From positions 1-32,369 of the IMG/VR virus record IMGVR_UViG_3300023301_000058: DNA of 32,369 bases; one strand, 5' to 3'. The DNA comes from a virus. Position 1 is the first letter of the stretch. The number at the start of each line of letters is the position of its first letter. Below the pieces are notes generated by a model that did no database searches, was not told the DNA's origin, and was given only the letters and a program-made list of their open reading frames with translations. This document shows, piece after piece, positions 1-10,563 of this stretch. The position numbers and the translations under genes are program-made.

Positions 1-1332
1 AAGAGTGAATGTGTAGACATCGTCTGCCTGAGAGACCAAAAAATCAATAAAGTAAGTTGTGTTGTTACTAAGACCAGAAGCTGCTGCTCCATCGGTACTG
101 TAGAGAACCATAGTGCCTTGGTACCAGTCAAGGGGCTCTGCTGCCTGAATTGTGACGTTAGAGCTGCTGTACGAAGTTACAGTTCCCGAGAGTCCATTGG
201 AGTTTGACCCGTCAAAAAACTTTGGTGTTTCGTCAATTAAGTTTATACTTACTTCAGTCTCTGGGTCTCTGTTGTTACCAGCAAAAACTCGAGCCTGATT
301 TGCAATTTTAAATTTACCTGCGAGGTTTGTTTGAATGTCAATTACGTTTCCGCCAGGAGTATCTGTCAACTGAATAGTGGACTGCGACTCTCCTAGCACG
401 CTGTCTTCTCCTAAGAAAAGGACCCCTCTTGGGTTTGCTAGGAAGTAACCTCCCGCAGAGATAATGCTGTAATAAAGAGGTGCTCCTGTTGGAAGACCTA
501 CAAAGTTTTCCGTGCCGCCGTGGGCAACCAAGATTGTGTCGTCAGCTATGTTGGCAGAGTCGATGTCACTCTCAATGCCAGCGATAGTTGCGCTGTTGCT
601 CCAGTCAATGTTTAGCGAAGATAGGGTGTTAGAGCCGTCGAAGGTCTGAGCAGTTGCAGAGTTTGAAGAATCAAAAGACTTCGTCTCAGTGTTTGTTGCA
701 GCAAACTCTTGCGAAATTGTTGAGTTCAAGTTTAGAAAGTAAAAAGGCGTCTTGGTACCAAACCCGTGCGGGGAGTTGGTAGTGACAGTTAGCTCAGAAA
801 AAGTTGCTCCGTCAGTTGTTATACCGTCAGAGTCTGAAAGACGCAGCTGGGAGCCCTGAAAAAACTCTCCAGTGATAATTGAAGTATAAAGGTCTTCGAT
901 AGAAGAAGTTTCAGGCTGAGTATCTCTACAGAGATAAGTGAAAGTAGAGGTGTCTGGGATTGAGTTAATAATGTACGCGCCATCGGCTGTTACAGACTTA
1001 CTGCCTGTAACGTTAATTGGGATACCAACATCTAATCCGTGGGCTAAAGAAGTACTTACAATAATTTCTCGGGTCCCTGCGTTTGTAGTAATCGCATTTA
1101 TACCTGGAATTGTGGTGTCACCAGACTTGGAGAAGAATGACGGGGTGTTGTTGATTAGCTCAACTGTCTCCCACTTGGTTGGCTGTAGGCCGTACTCGAA
1201 GTCGGTGTCAATAAGGTTTTCAGGTGTCGATACGCGCAGCTTAGTTACTGGGTCGATAAACTCTTTAGGAAAACTTATTTCTCCGCCAGTGCCGCCACCG
1301 CCACCAGTGCTTCCTCCAAGGAATCCAGGCAT
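1..1332 (-). CDS. phage tail/adsorption structural protein (3' end outside window)
   Basis: The frame is open for 444 codons from ATG at 1332 to the window edge, so the C-terminus is missing. An AAAGAGGT ribosome binding site lies about 9 bases upstream. The N-terminus has a Gly-rich linker (STGGGGGTGG, about residues 8-17). After it come repeated beta-rich segments with the signature 'HGL/HGF..G....N' (for example STSLAHGLDVG and NSPHGFGTKTP), followed by Tyr/Phe-rich strands ending in TFTYL or TFTL. Such 'HGL' repeats are common in large phage tail and adsorption proteins. The neighbours downstream on this strand are collagen-like fibres and a beta-propeller, which fits a host-contact role. 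The exact function is not recognised. Confidence 0.75.
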   Translation of the reverse strand, partial: MPGFLGGSTGGGGGTGGEISFPKEFIDPVTKLRVSTPENLIDTDFEYGLQPTKWETVELINNTPSFFSKSGDTTIPGINAITTNAGTREIIVSTSLAHGLDVGIPINVTGSKSVTADGAYIINSIPDTSTFTYLCRDTQPETSSIEDLYTSIITGEFFQGSQLRLSDSDGITTDGATFSELTVTTNSPHGFGTKTPFYFLNLNSTISQEFAATNTETKSFDSSNSATAQTFDGSNTLSSLNIDWSNSATIAGIESDIDSANIADDTILVAHGGTENFVGLPTGAPLYYSIISAGGYFLANPRGVLFLGEDSVLGESQSTIQLTDTPGGNVIDIQTNLAGKFKIANQARVFAGNNRDPETEVSINLIDETPKFFDGSNSNGLSGTVTSYSSSNVTIQAAEPLDWYQGTMVLYSTDGAAASGLSNNTTYFIDFLVSQADDVYTFTL

Positions 1333-1404
1333 CAGTCATTACCTCTTTCACAGCTCAATAGTTCATTCAATAGGATAGCACTTACATAAAACATTGATTC
1401 TAAA

Positions 1405-2055
1405 TTAAACGCCGAGCCACCAAGTCGTGCTCAGGGCAATGGACCCTTGCACGCCCCGTGCGCCAGTCGGTCCAAATTGTCCACCTTGAGTTTGCACGAA
1501 CACTCCGTTGAAGTAAACGTAAGTAGTTCCAGTGCTTGTATCAAACCAAGCGTCTCCGTTAAGTGCGTCTTCAATGTTAGGTTGAGTAGGGGCCGCGGTA
1601 AATTTACCGATAGGCCCTTCGGGCCCAGTTGGACCAGGAACCTCAGATTGCGCCCCGACTTCTCCTTGAGAACCCACTGGGCCGCGGGGCCCTGTCGTTC
1701 CTATAGGACCTGTGACAGAAGAATCCGCACCTGTTGGTCCTAGTACGCCTCGCTCACCAAGCTCACCCTGAATACCTTGCGGCCCAGTTACACCTTGCGG
1801 ACCTGTAACACCAAGCCCACCTTGCGGACCAGCAACATCAGAAACTGGACCAGTAGGTCCTTGAATTCCTTGCGAGCCAATGTCGCCAGTTACACCAGTT
1901 GGTCCAGTGGCTCCTTGAATACCCTGTACTCCAACAGGACCAGTAGGGGTTACTCGAAGCGCTTCCCAAACTGTCCCAGTCCATACCCAAGTTTGCGTGC
2001 CAGAAGTGAATTGTTCGTTTATCTCTACAGGAGTTGGGAAGTCAATCGCTGCCAT
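1405..2055 (-). CDS. collagen-like tail fibre protein (short)
   Basis: A 216-residue protein. Residues 1-30 are a cap module (MAAIDFP..., T.TWVWTGTVWEAL) shared with the proteins starting at 5096 and 5811. A Gly-X-Y collagen stretch rich in GPTG/GPQG follows to about residue 150. Next comes a small globular module with GDAWFD...TYVYFNGVF that recurs inside the larger fibres, and a short GPTGARG tail ending in TTWWLGV. Trimeric collagen helices of this type form shafts of phage tail fibres. The start overlaps the stop of the upstream 74-residue gene (TAATG), with AGAGG about 8 bases upstream. The collagen part and the location support a fibre role; the receptor is unknown. Confidence 0.85.
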   Translation of the reverse strand: MAAIDFPTPVEINEQFTSGTQTWVWTGTVWEALRVTPTGPVGVQGIQGATGPTGVTGDIGSQGIQGPTGPVSDVAGPQGGLGVTGPQGVTGPQGIQGELGERGVLGPTGADSSVTGPIGTTGPRGPVGSQGEVGAQSEVPGPTGPEGPIGKFTAAPTQPNIEDALNGDAWFDTSTGTTYVYFNGVFVQTQGGQFGPTGARGVQGSIALSTTWWLGV

Positions 2056-2279
2056 TAGTTATCCTCTCCCGCTGCGGGTGTCTCGTCTTCATCTATTGTA
2101 CGCTGTTCCGACTGAGGCAATACTGGTTCAATTTTGTCAGAATTTTTAAAATCTACGTAAGCTTTTGCCCACTCCGTTGCGGAAGCTATTGACTCCCAAG
2201 GGCCGCTTTCATCAATTACATTTGTCCCAAAAAGAATCTGAATATGAAGTTCTGGCTCAATTAATTTATATGTATGCAT
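2055..2279 (-). CDS. small acidic hypothetical protein between fibre genes
   Basis: A 74-residue soluble protein with an aromatic/hydrophobic N-terminal half (a WESIASATEWAKAYVDF helix at about 28-44) and an acidic tail (DEDETPAAGEDN). Its stop codon shares one base with the start of the collagen-like gene at 2055, so the two are translationally coupled. No clear Shine-Dalgarno precedes its ATG, and it follows the propeller gene by 5 bases, so it is probably read through from upstream. The position among fibre genes suggests a structural or fibre-assembly accessory protein, but no family was recognised. Confidence 0.7.
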   Translation of the reverse strand: MHTYKLIEPELHIQILFGTNVIDESGPWESIASATEWAKAYVDFKNSDKIEPVLPQSEQRTIDEDETPAAGEDN

Positions 2280-2284
2280 AATTT

Positions 2285-3211
2285 TTATAGCGAGTACGCT
2301 ATTCTCCCCTCATTCCCTACAGCGATTGCAATTGTGTTGTCTATTTGCAATAGATAATTAATAGTGCCAAGCCCGAAAGTGGAATTTCTTTGAGTCCAAG
2401 ACTCTGGGATAGGAGAAAGAGCGTTAGCTAGTTTTCCAGCTGAGCCTGCCGCTAAGTAAGTCTCTTCAGTAGAGATAATTGCTTTAATACTGGACGCCCC
2501 GAAAGAGCTCTGCGGGTAAATCTGAGTCCAAGAGGCTCCATTAGCAGAATACGCAACTTTTCCAGAGTCTCCAACAGCTACGTACTGCCCACTGTCTACG
2601 CTTACTGTTACACCATAAATAGTGCTATTTATGAATGACGAAGCTCTCTGTGTCCAATTAGTTCCGTTTAAGGAGCTGGCAAGCTTTCCGTCGTACCCCA
2701 CTGCCAAAACTAAGTTTGGGGCTGCAAACACTTCGTTTATAAAAGTTGGGCCAAAAGAAGATGCCCTGAGCACCCAACTGAGTGCGTCTACGGACGTGGC
2801 TAATTTCCCAGATGCACCTACAACTACCCAAATACTTCCTACGGAAGCATAAGTAATTCCTAGAATTGTGCTAGCCCCAAAACCTGAATTCTGCAAGACC
2901 CAAGTCTCACCGTCGACTGAGGTAGCAAGCTTTCCTATGCTGCCACCAGCCATAAAAAAACCATCTCCGTATGCAACAGAGTAGACATTGCTACCAGAAA
3001 ACGGTGAGTTGGCTTGATACCAGTTGACCCCATTGTCATCTGATATTGCTATCTTTCCTGAATTCCCGACTGCTATCAATCTACTTGAGCCGTCATACGC
3101 GATTGAGTTTATGTCTGTAGTACCAAAAGAGGAGTCGTCAACAGCTATCCAGCCAGCAGGCAAAAAGGGAGCGTCTAGAGTTGCATGTATTGCGTGAGTA
3201 GAAATTAGCAT
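2285..3211 (-). CDS. BNR/WD-like beta-propeller tail protein
   Basis: A 308-residue protein made almost entirely of about seven repeats of roughly 40 residues. Each has a core like 'AVG.SGKLATS.DG..W..R.SSFG...I..V'; clear copies begin near residues 45, 90, 130, 170, 215 and 255. The S.D...W core is the Asp-box/BNR pattern of beta-propellers found in sialidase-like and photosynthesis-factor (Ycf48-like) folds. No catalytic sialidase residues are evident, so binding rather than hydrolysis is likely. It starts one base after the stop of the 627-residue collagen-like gene, without an obvious Shine-Dalgarno, so coupling is likely. It is probably a receptor-binding head used with the collagen shafts. 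Confidence 0.8.
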   Translation of the reverse strand: MLISTHAIHATLDAPFLPAGWIAVDDSSFGTTDINSIAYDGSSRLIAVGNSGKIAISDDNGVNWYQANSPFSGSNVYSVAYGDGFFMAGGSIGKLATSVDGETWVLQNSGFGASTILGITYASVGSIWVVVGASGKLATSVDALSWVLRASSFGPTFINEVFAAPNLVLAVGYDGKLASSLNGTNWTQRASSFINSTIYGVTVSVDSGQYVAVGDSGKVAYSANGASWTQIYPQSSFGASSIKAIISTEETYLAAGSAGKLANALSPIPESWTQRNSTFGLGTINYLLQIDNTIAIAVGNEGRIAYSL

Positions 3212-3212
3212 T

Positions 3213-5096
3213 CTAAGATATCAAGTTTCCGCTTAGTAACCAAGTGTTGGAGCTTAGTTTAATCAACGAGGTTATTGAGTATCTAGACTTTGTTGTCCTG
3301 CGGTTTCCCTCTGAAAGAACCTGAACGCCTTCTGCTCCTGCTATACCTACTTGACCTAAGCCCAACTGAGTCAAAACAATCTGAGTTCCTGTTGGGAAAG
3401 TGTAGCCTCCAGAACCGTCTACTGGGACTGTAACTGTAGTAACTACCGAACTGTTTATTTTTACAATTGACGCAGCATCGGAGGCTTGCAAAGTTACAGA
3501 GTTTAAGTATTGAGGTCCAACTAGGTCAAAGTTGGCGGGACCAGTTGGTCCAATAGGCCCCGCGGGACCAGTAACTTGTGGTCCAGTTGGCCCAGTGATT
3601 CCTTGGGCACCAGTTGAGCCTGTAGGCCCTACAGGTCCTTGGGTTGTCGATACAGCACCTGTTGCGCCTGTAGCACCAGTCGGTCCAACAATCTGCCCAG
3701 CGTTAACCCACTCCGAGCCATCCCAGACAAACAAGTCACCACTTGACTCAACAATATAAGCATCGTTTACGGCATTGCCAGACGCGGGCAGTTGGTTTTC
3801 TTGGAATACAGAACCTACAAAAGTGATTCCAGTCCCCTGAGGACCTACTGGTCCAACGGGGCCTGCTTCTCCAGCACCTACAACAAACTTCCAACCAGCG
3901 TAAGTGTTTCCCAGTCCTATTGCTTTATCTACCTCTAGGGACACGGATGTACCAGAGATGTTAATTACGATACCTTCCATAAAGTTAGTTGGGAAGGTTG
4001 AGCTGGCAAGTCTGGCACGAGTACCAATTGCGAATGCTCCAACAGTATTGACAATAAAGTTAATGTCTTCGCCTGTTGTTATTGTCAAGTTGCTAGAGGA
4101 AGTTACACCAGCGAAACTTACGCCAGTAGGTCCAGCTATTCCAGTTGGTCCTGTAACTTCTGGCCCTGTAGGTCCAATTGGCCCAGTAACTGTTGAAGCA
4201 GCCCCAGTGGGTCCTGTAAATCCTTGCGGTCCTGTTGGTCCTGGAATTGTAGAAGCTGAACCAGTGGCACCCATTGCGCCTGTTGCACCACGTAGACCAG
4301 CGTCGCCAGTCGGACCAAAAGGTCCAGTTGCTCCTGTAGAGCCAGTGGCACCAGTAGGTCCTTGAGATGGGCCAGTTGGACCAACCGAACCAGTGGGCCC
4401 AGTAAGTGATGCGCCAGTTGAGCCTGTTGGTCCCAAAGCTCCAGTTGCGCCAACGAACCCTCTAGGACCAGTTACTCCAGTAGGGCCTGTGATTCCTTGA
4501 GGTCCAGTAGGACCCTCTGAGCCCTGCGCCCCAGTAGGTCCTGTAAATCCTAAGGCACCAGTAGCCCCAGTCGGGCCTTCAGGGCCCTCAAGTCCTATCT
4601 GACCTCTTGCGCCTGTAGGCCCAGCCTGTCCTGTAGGTCCAGTGACATCTAAGCCGTTTGAGCCTGTTGGTCCAGTGTTGCCCTGCGGACCCGTTGCACC
4701 AGAAGGTCCTGTAGCCCCAGCAATAGTTGAGGCAGCTCCTTCAGCACCAGTAGGTCCTGTAGCACCCGTAGGGCCAGCTTGCCCAACGTTACTTGAAGCA
4801 GACTCGACCCAGTAAGAATCGTAATAAATATAAATTTGACCAGTCTCAGAATTAAACCAAGCATCGCCTTCGTCAGCACTCTCGGGTGGAGTTGCAGAAG
4901 TTATTGTGAACGCACCAGTTGGGCCAATCGGGCCAGTGACAGAACTATCAGAACCTGTAGCTCCTGCGGGACCAGTTGGACCAACAATTGCAGAGACAAC
5001 TAAGTTCCAAGCAACGCCTGTCCACGCCCATGTAGACGTACCGTCAGTAAATGTGTCGTTTACTTGAGGTGCATCTGGAAAATCAATCGCTGCCAT
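3213..5096 (-). CDS. collagen-like tail fibre protein (627 aa)
   Basis: It begins with the shared cap module ([14 protein letters not shown]..., [10 protein letters not shown]) and alternates Gly-X-Y collagen (GPTGATG and variants) with small globular inserts. Inserts include GDAWFN...[12 protein letters not shown] near residue 75, a beta-rich insert near 325-400, and [26 protein letters not shown] near 440. The last 90 residues are a non-collagen C-terminal domain ([11 protein letters not shown]... to [10 protein letters not shown]), probably the trimerisation or tip domain. The ribosome binding site AGGGG lies 7 bases upstream. The same inserts recur in the 1550-residue neighbour, indicating module exchange between the fibre genes. 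Confidence 0.9.
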   Translation of the reverse strand: MAAIDFPDAPQVNDTFTDGTSTWAWTGVAWNLVVSAIVGPTGPAGATGSDSSVTGPIGPTGAFTITSATPPESADEGDAWFNSETGQIYIYYDSYWVESASSNVGQAGPTGATGPTGAEGAASTIAGATGPSGATGPQGNTGPTGSNGLDVTGPTGQAGPTGARGQIGLEGPEGPTGATGALGFTGPTGAQGSEGPTGPQGITGPTGVTGPRGFVGATGALGPTGSTGASLTGPTGSVGPTGPSQGPTGATGSTGATGPFGPTGDAGLRGATGAMGATGSASTIPGPTGPQGFTGPTGAASTVTGPIGPTGPEVTGPTGIAGPTGVSFAGVTSSSNLTITTGEDINFIVNTVGAFAIGTRARLASSTFPTNFMEGIVINISGTSVSLEVDKAIGLGNTYAGWKFVVGAGEAGPVGPVGPQGTGITFVGSVFQENQLPASGNAVNDAYIVESSGDLFVWDGSEWVNAGQIVGPTGATGATGAVSTTQGPVGPTGSTGAQGITGPTGPQVTGPAGPIGPTGPANFDLVGPQYLNSVTLQASDAASIVKINSSVVTTVTVPVDGSGGYTFPTGTQIVLTQLGLGQVGIAGAEGVQVLSEGNRRTTKSRYSITSLIKLSSNTWLLSGNLIS

Positions 5097-5106
5097 TATT
5101 TATCCC

Positions 5107-5811
5107 CTAGCCCAAATCTGCTTCGTAGGTGAACTGAATTAAAATTTTGTCGTTAGCACTGAACAAAAAAGGCGTTGTGTGAGTAATGGCAAACCCCTCG
5201 TCATACTGAGCTACTTGTCCATGGATAAAGAGCTCTAACACACTGGCATTATTGTTATTAAAAATTGCAGTTCCAAAGTAAGTAACTCCTGGACCTTCAT
5301 CTCGTACAACTACTTGTCCTACGGGTTGATAGTTCTCAATTACTCCTGCTGCAGGAAGGCTTATTTTGTAGACTCCATCGCCTCGGGTAAATCCCGTCGT
5401 GCCAGCAATAACTCTTATTTCGCCAGTAATAGTTGCGCCAATAAATGTGTACCTGCCAGTAACGCTACCGTTTCCAATTACTGGGTTTGTATTACTTGCA
5501 GTCAAAACAGGTGTATAGGTCTGCCAAGGCTCAATAGCAAACTCACCTGTGGCACCAGTAGCCCCAGTCGGGCCTTGCTCACCAACGGCGGTTGAGTCAT
5601 CTCCAGTTGCGCCTGTCGCGCCTGTAGCACCGTCGGGTCCTGTAGGTCCTACAACATTTGAGTCAGCGCCTATTGGCCCAGTTGGGCCAGTTGGGCCAAC
5701 CGCACTTGTGCGGACAAGACGCCATGCTTGACCGCTCCACTGATAAGTGTTTGTACCGTTTGTGTACTCATCGCTTATTGATGGATTGGATGGAAAATCA
5801 ATCGCTGCCAT
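5107..5811 (-). CDS. collagen-like tail fibre protein (234 aa) with C-terminal beta domain
   Basis: This is the third protein with the shared N-terminal cap (MAAIDFPSNPSISDEY..., TYQWSGQAWRLV). About 60 residues of GPTG collagen follow (roughly 38-95), then a 140-residue C-terminal domain (EPWQTYTPVLTASNTNPVIG onward). That domain resembles the small beta-sandwich heads ending many phage fibres, with 'W.TYTPVL.....NP..GNG...G.Y..IG..I' as its opening pattern. An AGGG ribosome binding site is 7 bases upstream. The 1550-residue fibre ends with a related domain ([10 protein letters not shown] onward), so both may present similar tips. Confidence 0.88.
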   Translation of the reverse strand: MAAIDFPSNPSISDEYTNGTNTYQWSGQAWRLVRTSAVGPTGPTGPIGADSNVVGPTGPDGATGATGATGDDSTAVGEQGPTGATGATGEFAIEPWQTYTPVLTASNTNPVIGNGSVTGRYTFIGATITGEIRVIAGTTGFTRGDGVYKISLPAAGVIENYQPVGQVVVRDEGPGVTYFGTAIFNNNNASVLELFIHGQVAQYDEGFAITHTTPFLFSANDKILIQFTYEADLG

Positions 5812-5818
5812 TATTGCC

Positions 5819-8800
5819 CTACTCGCTATCCGCTATGTAAGAACCACTGAGGTATAGCATACTCGACGTTGTTAGTGTGGCGGGGGTCACGCCCGTAAAG
5901 GCAGTCAACTGTCCGCTAGCTCCGAGATACCACAAATCTAGAATTGCAGAACCTTGACTACCAAAGCCAATTACGTTATACAACGTAGTTCCTGTGCCGT
6001 CTAAGTCTAGTGCTCCAACAAACGAGTTGGACATTGCAGGCTCTGGAAGAACAGGAAGAGTAATCGAGTACTGGGCAGTACCAAAGTTGCTGACTGTGGC
6101 GCAGTCAACGTCTATATTAAAGACAATAGCTTTACCGTTTTTCACGTAGTTTCCAGTTGCAGGAGTGCCAGAGACGCCTAAGTCGTCCCCGCCAAAGACG
6201 GGAGCGTATGCAATTTCTTGAGGAGTACCAGCAGGTCCCGATGCGCCTGTCGCGCCAGTCGGCCCAATCTTGTCAACAACATCGATAACACCAGCAACGC
6301 TTGGGTCAGTAACGTCTTGATAAATAATTTGTACTGGAGCGTCCAAAGGCACATCGTAGACGATAACTGGGTCTGAGCTAGTTGCGTTTCTACCAGAAAC
6401 AGTTGAGTTGTTGAACGTTCCAGGCACAGTTGAAGTGCTGCCAGATGAAAGTCTCAGCGCCAAAGAGTTTGTCAATAGCACAGCAGAAGTATCTATGTAC
6501 AGTCTTTCACCACGCACTGCGACAAGGTTTGGATTATTCCCTACGACACCCTGAGAAGAGTAGAACCCGCCCTCACCACTTGAAGATAGTACGTATACAA
6601 CACCACCCATAGGCCCTTCAGGACCTACGGAACCTTGAGGTCCAGGAACAGTAGAAGCAGGTCCTGTAGCACCTGTAACAGATGGCCCAGTTGGTCCCAC
6701 TTCGCCTTGAGCTCCAGTTGGTCCAACAATCTGACCAACGCTGTTCCAATTAGAACCATCCCAAATGTACAAGTCACCGTTGTCGTCAACGATGTATGCA
6801 TCATTTATGCTGTTGCTGCCAAGAGGCAAGTTGGCTGCAGTAGATACGCTTCCTTGGACATTTATGGAAGTCCCCTGAGGGCCAATAGGTCCTGTAACCG
6901 AAGGTCCCGTTGCACCAGTTCCGCCAGTTGCGCCAGTTGCACCAACGTCTCCAGTAGGACCTACGGGACCAATTAAGGCTCCTGCTTCAATCCAGCCGTT
7001 GTCAGCTGTGTAAATATAAATTGTGTTTTCTTCGTAGATAACGTAGAAATCTCCAATTGCACCAGCACTGGCTCCCGCTCCTGAGTTGAACTCAGCGAAA
7101 GTGTTATAGAATCCTTGTGCTTGTGAGCCCACGCCCTGCGGTCCAGCGGGTCCAGTGACAATAGGACCAGTTGCACCGACTACTCCAGTTGGACCTAGTG
7201 GGCCGTCATCTCCAGTTGCACCTGTCGGCCCTGTTGGCCCTAAGTCTCCCTGAGGACCTTGAGGGCCTGTTGCTCCACCAAATTCTGAAGTACCAACTTC
7301 AACCCAGAAGTTGTCATAGTAGACAAAGACTGCTCCGTTATTTGTGTCGAACCATAGCTCTCCTGGCTCTGGAGATAGTGGAGGACTATCAGACTTAGGT
7401 ACAAATTCTCCTGCGGAACCAGTTGGACCCGTGACCTCGGAGTCCGCACCTGTTGCACCAGTTGGACCAGTTATGCCCTGCGGGCCAGTTACCGTAGAAT
7501 CGGCACCAGTCGGTCCAGTCTCGCCAGTTGGGCCAGTAATACCTTGAGGACCTTCAACTGTCGAGTCAGCACCAGTAGGACCAGTTGGACCCACCTCGCC
7601 CTGAGGGCCTGTAATTCCTCTATAGCCAGTTGGACCAGTTATGCCCTGCGGGCCAGTTACCGTAGAATCGGCACCAGTAGGTCCTACATCTCCAGTTGCA
7701 CCTGTCGGCCCGATTGGGGCAGCAGAAGTTTCGACCCAGAAGCTGTCATAGTAAACATAAATGCGGCCAGTCTCGCTGTTGTACCAAGCATCGCCTGCAT
7801 CAGGAGTAGAAGGAGGTGTCTCGTTTGCAATAGCAAAGGCACCTAGCTCACCTTGAGAACCAGTCTGTCCTGTTGGGCCAGTTTGTCCTGTAGGGCCTAG
7901 CGGACCTGTAGGTCCTTGAATGCTTCCAACGTTGTTCCAAGACTCGGCTACATTGTCCCAAACATAAAGGTCTCCAGCTACTAAGTAGCCGTCTCCAGCA
8001 TTACCTGTGGGTTGAGCTGCTTGGAGGTCTTCTAAGGTTGCATATGACCCAAGAATTGTTACGCCAGTTCCTTGGACACCTGTCGCGCCTGTTGCACCCG
8101 TAGGTCCTAGCGGTCCTTCAACTTCGCTGTCCGCACCTGTTGGACCGCTTGGGCCTGTCTGCCCAGTTGGGCCTGTTAGACCAATCTCGCCTTGAGGTCC
8201 AGTCTCGCCAGTTGGACCAGTAATACCTTGAGGACCTTCAACTTCGCTGTCCGCACCTGTTGCACCAGTTGGACCAGTAATACCTTGAGGACCCGTTACT
8301 GTGGAGTCAGCACCAGTAGGACCTGTAGCGCCTGGAGTTGTAGATACAGCACCCGTTGAGCCTGTTGGTCCAGTGTTACCTAAATTACCTTGAGCACCTG
8401 TTGGACCAGTGTTACCTGTCGGTCCAAGAACTTGACTCTGAGGCCCAGTTGAGCCTGTAGCTCCAGTCGCGCCTATAGCACCTGTAGGGCCTAGTGGACC
8501 TGAAACACCTGTTGGTCCTTGTATTCCTGCGCCCGTTGCACCAGTAGCACCTTGTGGACCAACTTGGGTAGAATCGGCACCTGTAGGTCCAGTGACTGCT
8601 GGACCTGTTGCGCCCGTAGAACCTGTCGAACCCGTAGGTCCCGTCTCACCGCGAATACCTTGAGGGCCAATGTCACCAGTTCTTGCGAACGTGGCAATAA
8701 TATCTTCTAGATTGGAGAAGCTTGTTGCCAGTCCGCTCAGGTAAGAAACAGGAACTCTAAAGTATCCTGTAGCCTCAGTGATTGCGCCTGTGATAGCAAA

Positions 8801-10471
8801 GATTGCAAAATCGTTAGAGTCAACTTTGTTGGTGATTCGAACGTGTCCCTTGATTGGACTTGTAGAGTCGTCAATCGTGCGAAGGAATTGCTGAACATCG
8901 ATTGCACCGTCGGCCTCATCGTCAATGAAGAGGTTGGTTGCACTCTGAAGGTCAACGTTGTTAAATTTAATTTTTCCAGTGCCAGGGTCGGTGTCTGCTA
9001 CCGAAGTGCTAAAGGTGTAGTCAAAGCTTGCTCCACCAAAATTACCAATAGGGCCTGTTGCACCTGAAACACCAGTCGGACCTTGAACACCAGTTGCACC
9101 CTGCGGGCCAGCCACTGTCGAGTCTCCACCCACCGAACCTGTCGCACCTGTTGGGCCTGCTGCTCCTTGAGAACCAGTTGCTCCTGTAGAGCCAGTGGTA
9201 CCTGTTGCACCCAGTGTGCCAGCAGCACCCGTTGCACCTGTAACTGAGGCACCCGTCGCGCCAACTAAACCTTGAGAACCAGTAGAGCCAGTGGCACCTA
9301 TAGCGCCTGTAGCGCCAACTAAACCTTGAGAACCAGTAGAGCCAGTAGAGCCGACTAGTCCATTCGCGCCTGTTGCGCCTGTAGCACCGACTGACCCTGT
9401 TGCGCCTGTAACTGAAGCGCCAGTAGCTCCTGTATTACCTTGGACACCGCTTGCGCCTGTAGCGCCCGTTGCTCCAACTGCTCCTGTTACTCCTTGTATA
9501 CCTGTTGGACCTGAGACACCTGCGGCTCCAGTTGAGCCGATTGACCCAGTGGGACCTGCAGTTCCTGTTGGACCAGATACACCAGCTGGTCCTGTATTAC
9601 CTAAATTACCCTGAAGACCTATTGGCCCAGTTGAACCCGTGGAGCCGATAGGACCTTGAACTGTGGAGGTTGGCCCAGTTGCACCCGTGGCACCGATAGC
9701 ACCAGTAGCACCCTGAATACCCGTAGGTCCTAATGCTCCCGTGGCACCTGTTGCTCCAAGTAAGCCCGTTGCACCCGTGGCACCAGTTCCGCCAGCTGGT
9801 CCTTGAATTGTTCCAACGTTGTCCCACTCGGAATTAACGTTGTCCCACACAAAGAGGTCACCATTTATAAGGTAGCCATCTCCGATGTCGCCTGTTGTAG
9901 GTAGGTCACCCGTGGATGCCAGAGAACCGACAATGGTGACTGAGGTTCCAGCTACACCAGTTGGCCCAGTGTTACCAATGGTACCTGTTGCACCCGTTGC
10001 ACCTGTAGGACCGCCTGAAGGTCCTGTAGGGCCTTGCGGGCCTTGCTCGCCAGCGCCAGTAGGTCCTGTTGCTCCCTGTGGGCCTACAGAGCCTCTAGCA
10101 ACGTCTGAACCTGCGGGGGAAGTTGTTACTGTGTCTATGGTGTCAAGCTTGGTGATATCTACATCGCTCTCATCTCCAATAGGGAGATAGAAGCGGAATT
10201 CTTTTGGACGTGAGCCCTTGATGCGAATCTTCGCAGTCCAGTACCAGCCACGTGGGCTCAGGTCAAGGTCGTCAGTACACGGAAGCTCAACGGAGAACTC
10301 TCCGTTAGAGTCAAGGGTTAAAACAATGGGGTTAGCGACAATTGTTGCATCGTCGACATCTTCAATTCGGCTCGAAGCCGTGAAGACTACGGTACCAGAA
10401 GCGGGTATACCAGTACCTTTAAGGTACTGACCAACAACACTCCTAGTGTTAACGTCAGGTGAAAAACTCAT
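5819..10471 (-). CDS. giant collagen-like tail fibre protein (1550 aa)
   Basis: The N-terminal domain (about 1-130; [21 protein letters not shown], then an FYLPIG segment) differs from the MAAIDFP cap and probably attaches the fibre to the virion. About 1,250 residues of interrupted Gly-X-Y collagen follow, dominated by GPTG, GATG and GSTG. Recurrent globular inserts are of the [14 protein letters not shown] type, the [19 protein letters not shown] type, and one longer insert near 490-600. The C-terminal about 140 residues form a beta domain. A GGAG ribosome binding site lies 8 bases before the ATG. Frequent ATG and STG triplets and internal exact DNA repeats suggest recent expansion by unequal recombination. 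It may be the main long fibre. Confidence 0.9.
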   Translation of the reverse strand: MSFSPDVNTRSVVGQYLKGTGIPASGTVVFTASSRIEDVDDATIVANPIVLTLDSNGEFSVELPCTDDLDLSPRGWYWTAKIRIKGSRPKEFRFYLPIGDESDVDITKLDTIDTVTTSPAGSDVARGSVGPQGATGPTGAGEQGPQGPTGPSGGPTGATGATGTIGNTGPTGVAGTSVTIVGSLASTGDLPTTGDIGDGYLINGDLFVWDNVNSEWDNVGTIQGPAGGTGATGATGLLGATGATGALGPTGIQGATGAIGATGATGPTSTVQGPIGSTGSTGPIGLQGNLGNTGPAGVSGPTGTAGPTGSIGSTGAAGVSGPTGIQGVTGAVGATGATGASGVQGNTGATGASVTGATGSVGATGATGANGLVGSTGSTGSQGLVGATGAIGATGSTGSQGLVGATGASVTGATGAAGTLGATGTTGSTGATGSQGAAGPTGATGSVGGDSTVAGPQGATGVQGPTGVSGATGPIGNFGGASFDYTFSTSVADTDPGTGKIKFNNVDLQSATNLFIDDEADGAIDVQQFLRTIDDSTSPIKGHVRITNKVDSNDFAIFAITGAITEATGYFRVPVSYLSGLATSFSNLEDIIATFARTGDIGPQGIRGETGPTGSTGSTGATGPAVTGPTGADSTQVGPQGATGATGAGIQGPTGVSGPLGPTGAIGATGATGSTGPQSQVLGPTGNTGPTGAQGNLGNTGPTGSTGAVSTTPGATGPTGADSTVTGPQGITGPTGATGADSEVEGPQGITGPTGETGPQGEIGLTGPTGQTGPSGPTGADSEVEGPLGPTGATGATGVQGTGVTILGSYATLEDLQAAQPTGNAGDGYLVAGDLYVWDNVAESWNNVGSIQGPTGPLGPTGQTGPTGQTGSQGELGAFAIANETPPSTPDAGDAWYNSETGRIYVYYDSFWVETSAAPIGPTGATGDVGPTGADSTVTGPQGITGPTGYRGITGPQGEVGPTGPTGADSTVEGPQGITGPTGETGPTGADSTVTGPQGITGPTGATGADSEVTGPTGSAGEFVPKSDSPPLSPEPGELWFDTNNGAVFVYYDNFWVEVGTSEFGGATGPQGPQGDLGPTGPTGATGDDGPLGPTGVVGATGPIVTGPAGPQGVGSQAQGFYNTFAEFNSGAGASAGAIGDFYVIYEENTIYIYTADNGWIEAGALIGPVGPTGDVGATGATGGTGATGPSVTGPIGPQGTSINVQGSVSTAANLPLGSNSINDAYIVDDNGDLYIWDGSNWNSVGQIVGPTGAQGEVGPTGPSVTGATGPASTVPGPQGSVGPEGPMGGVVYVLSSSGEGGFYSSQGVVGNNPNLVAVRGERLYIDTSAVLLTNSLALRLSSGSTSTVPGTFNNSTVSGRNATSSDPVIVYDVPLDAPVQIIYQDVTDPSVAGVIDVVDKIGPTGATGASGPAGTPQEIAYAPVFGGDDLGVSGTPATGNYVKNGKAIVFNIDVDCATVSNFGTAQYSITLPVLPEPAMSNSFVGALDLDGTGTTLYNVIGFGSQGSAILDLWYLGASGQLTAFTGVTPATLTTSSMLYLSGSYIADSE
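7458..7510. repeat. 53-bp exact direct repeat, copy 1
   Basis: This segment inside the 1550-residue collagen-like gene is identical to 7626-7678, 168 bases away. It encodes the same Gly-X-Y run in frame, so recombination between copies would add or delete 56 residues without a frameshift. Confidence 0.85.
7626..7678. repeat. 53-bp exact direct repeat, copy 2
   Basis: Second copy of the exact repeat at 7458-7510, in the same orientation and reading frame within the giant fibre gene. Confidence 0.85.
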
Positions 10472-10563
10472 AGGCGGCGCTCCAGGTCCATTAAAGCTTG
10501 CCGAAGGGCCGACAGGCAGCGGACTCTTCTTATGCTTTTTATTGTACGGGAGTTCTGCAGGGG

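Noticed and set aside
6600-9800. Dense short repeats resembling a CRISPR array
   Set aside because: Spacing follows the 9-base Gly-X-Y unit within one open frame, without constant-length unique spacers.
3532-10430. Several plus-strand open frames rich in PVGPVAP or similar triplets opposite the fibre genes
   Set aside because: They are antisense shadows of the Gly-X-Y repeats. The repeat codons leave the opposite strand free of stops; these frames have no ribosome binding sites and no independent gene features.
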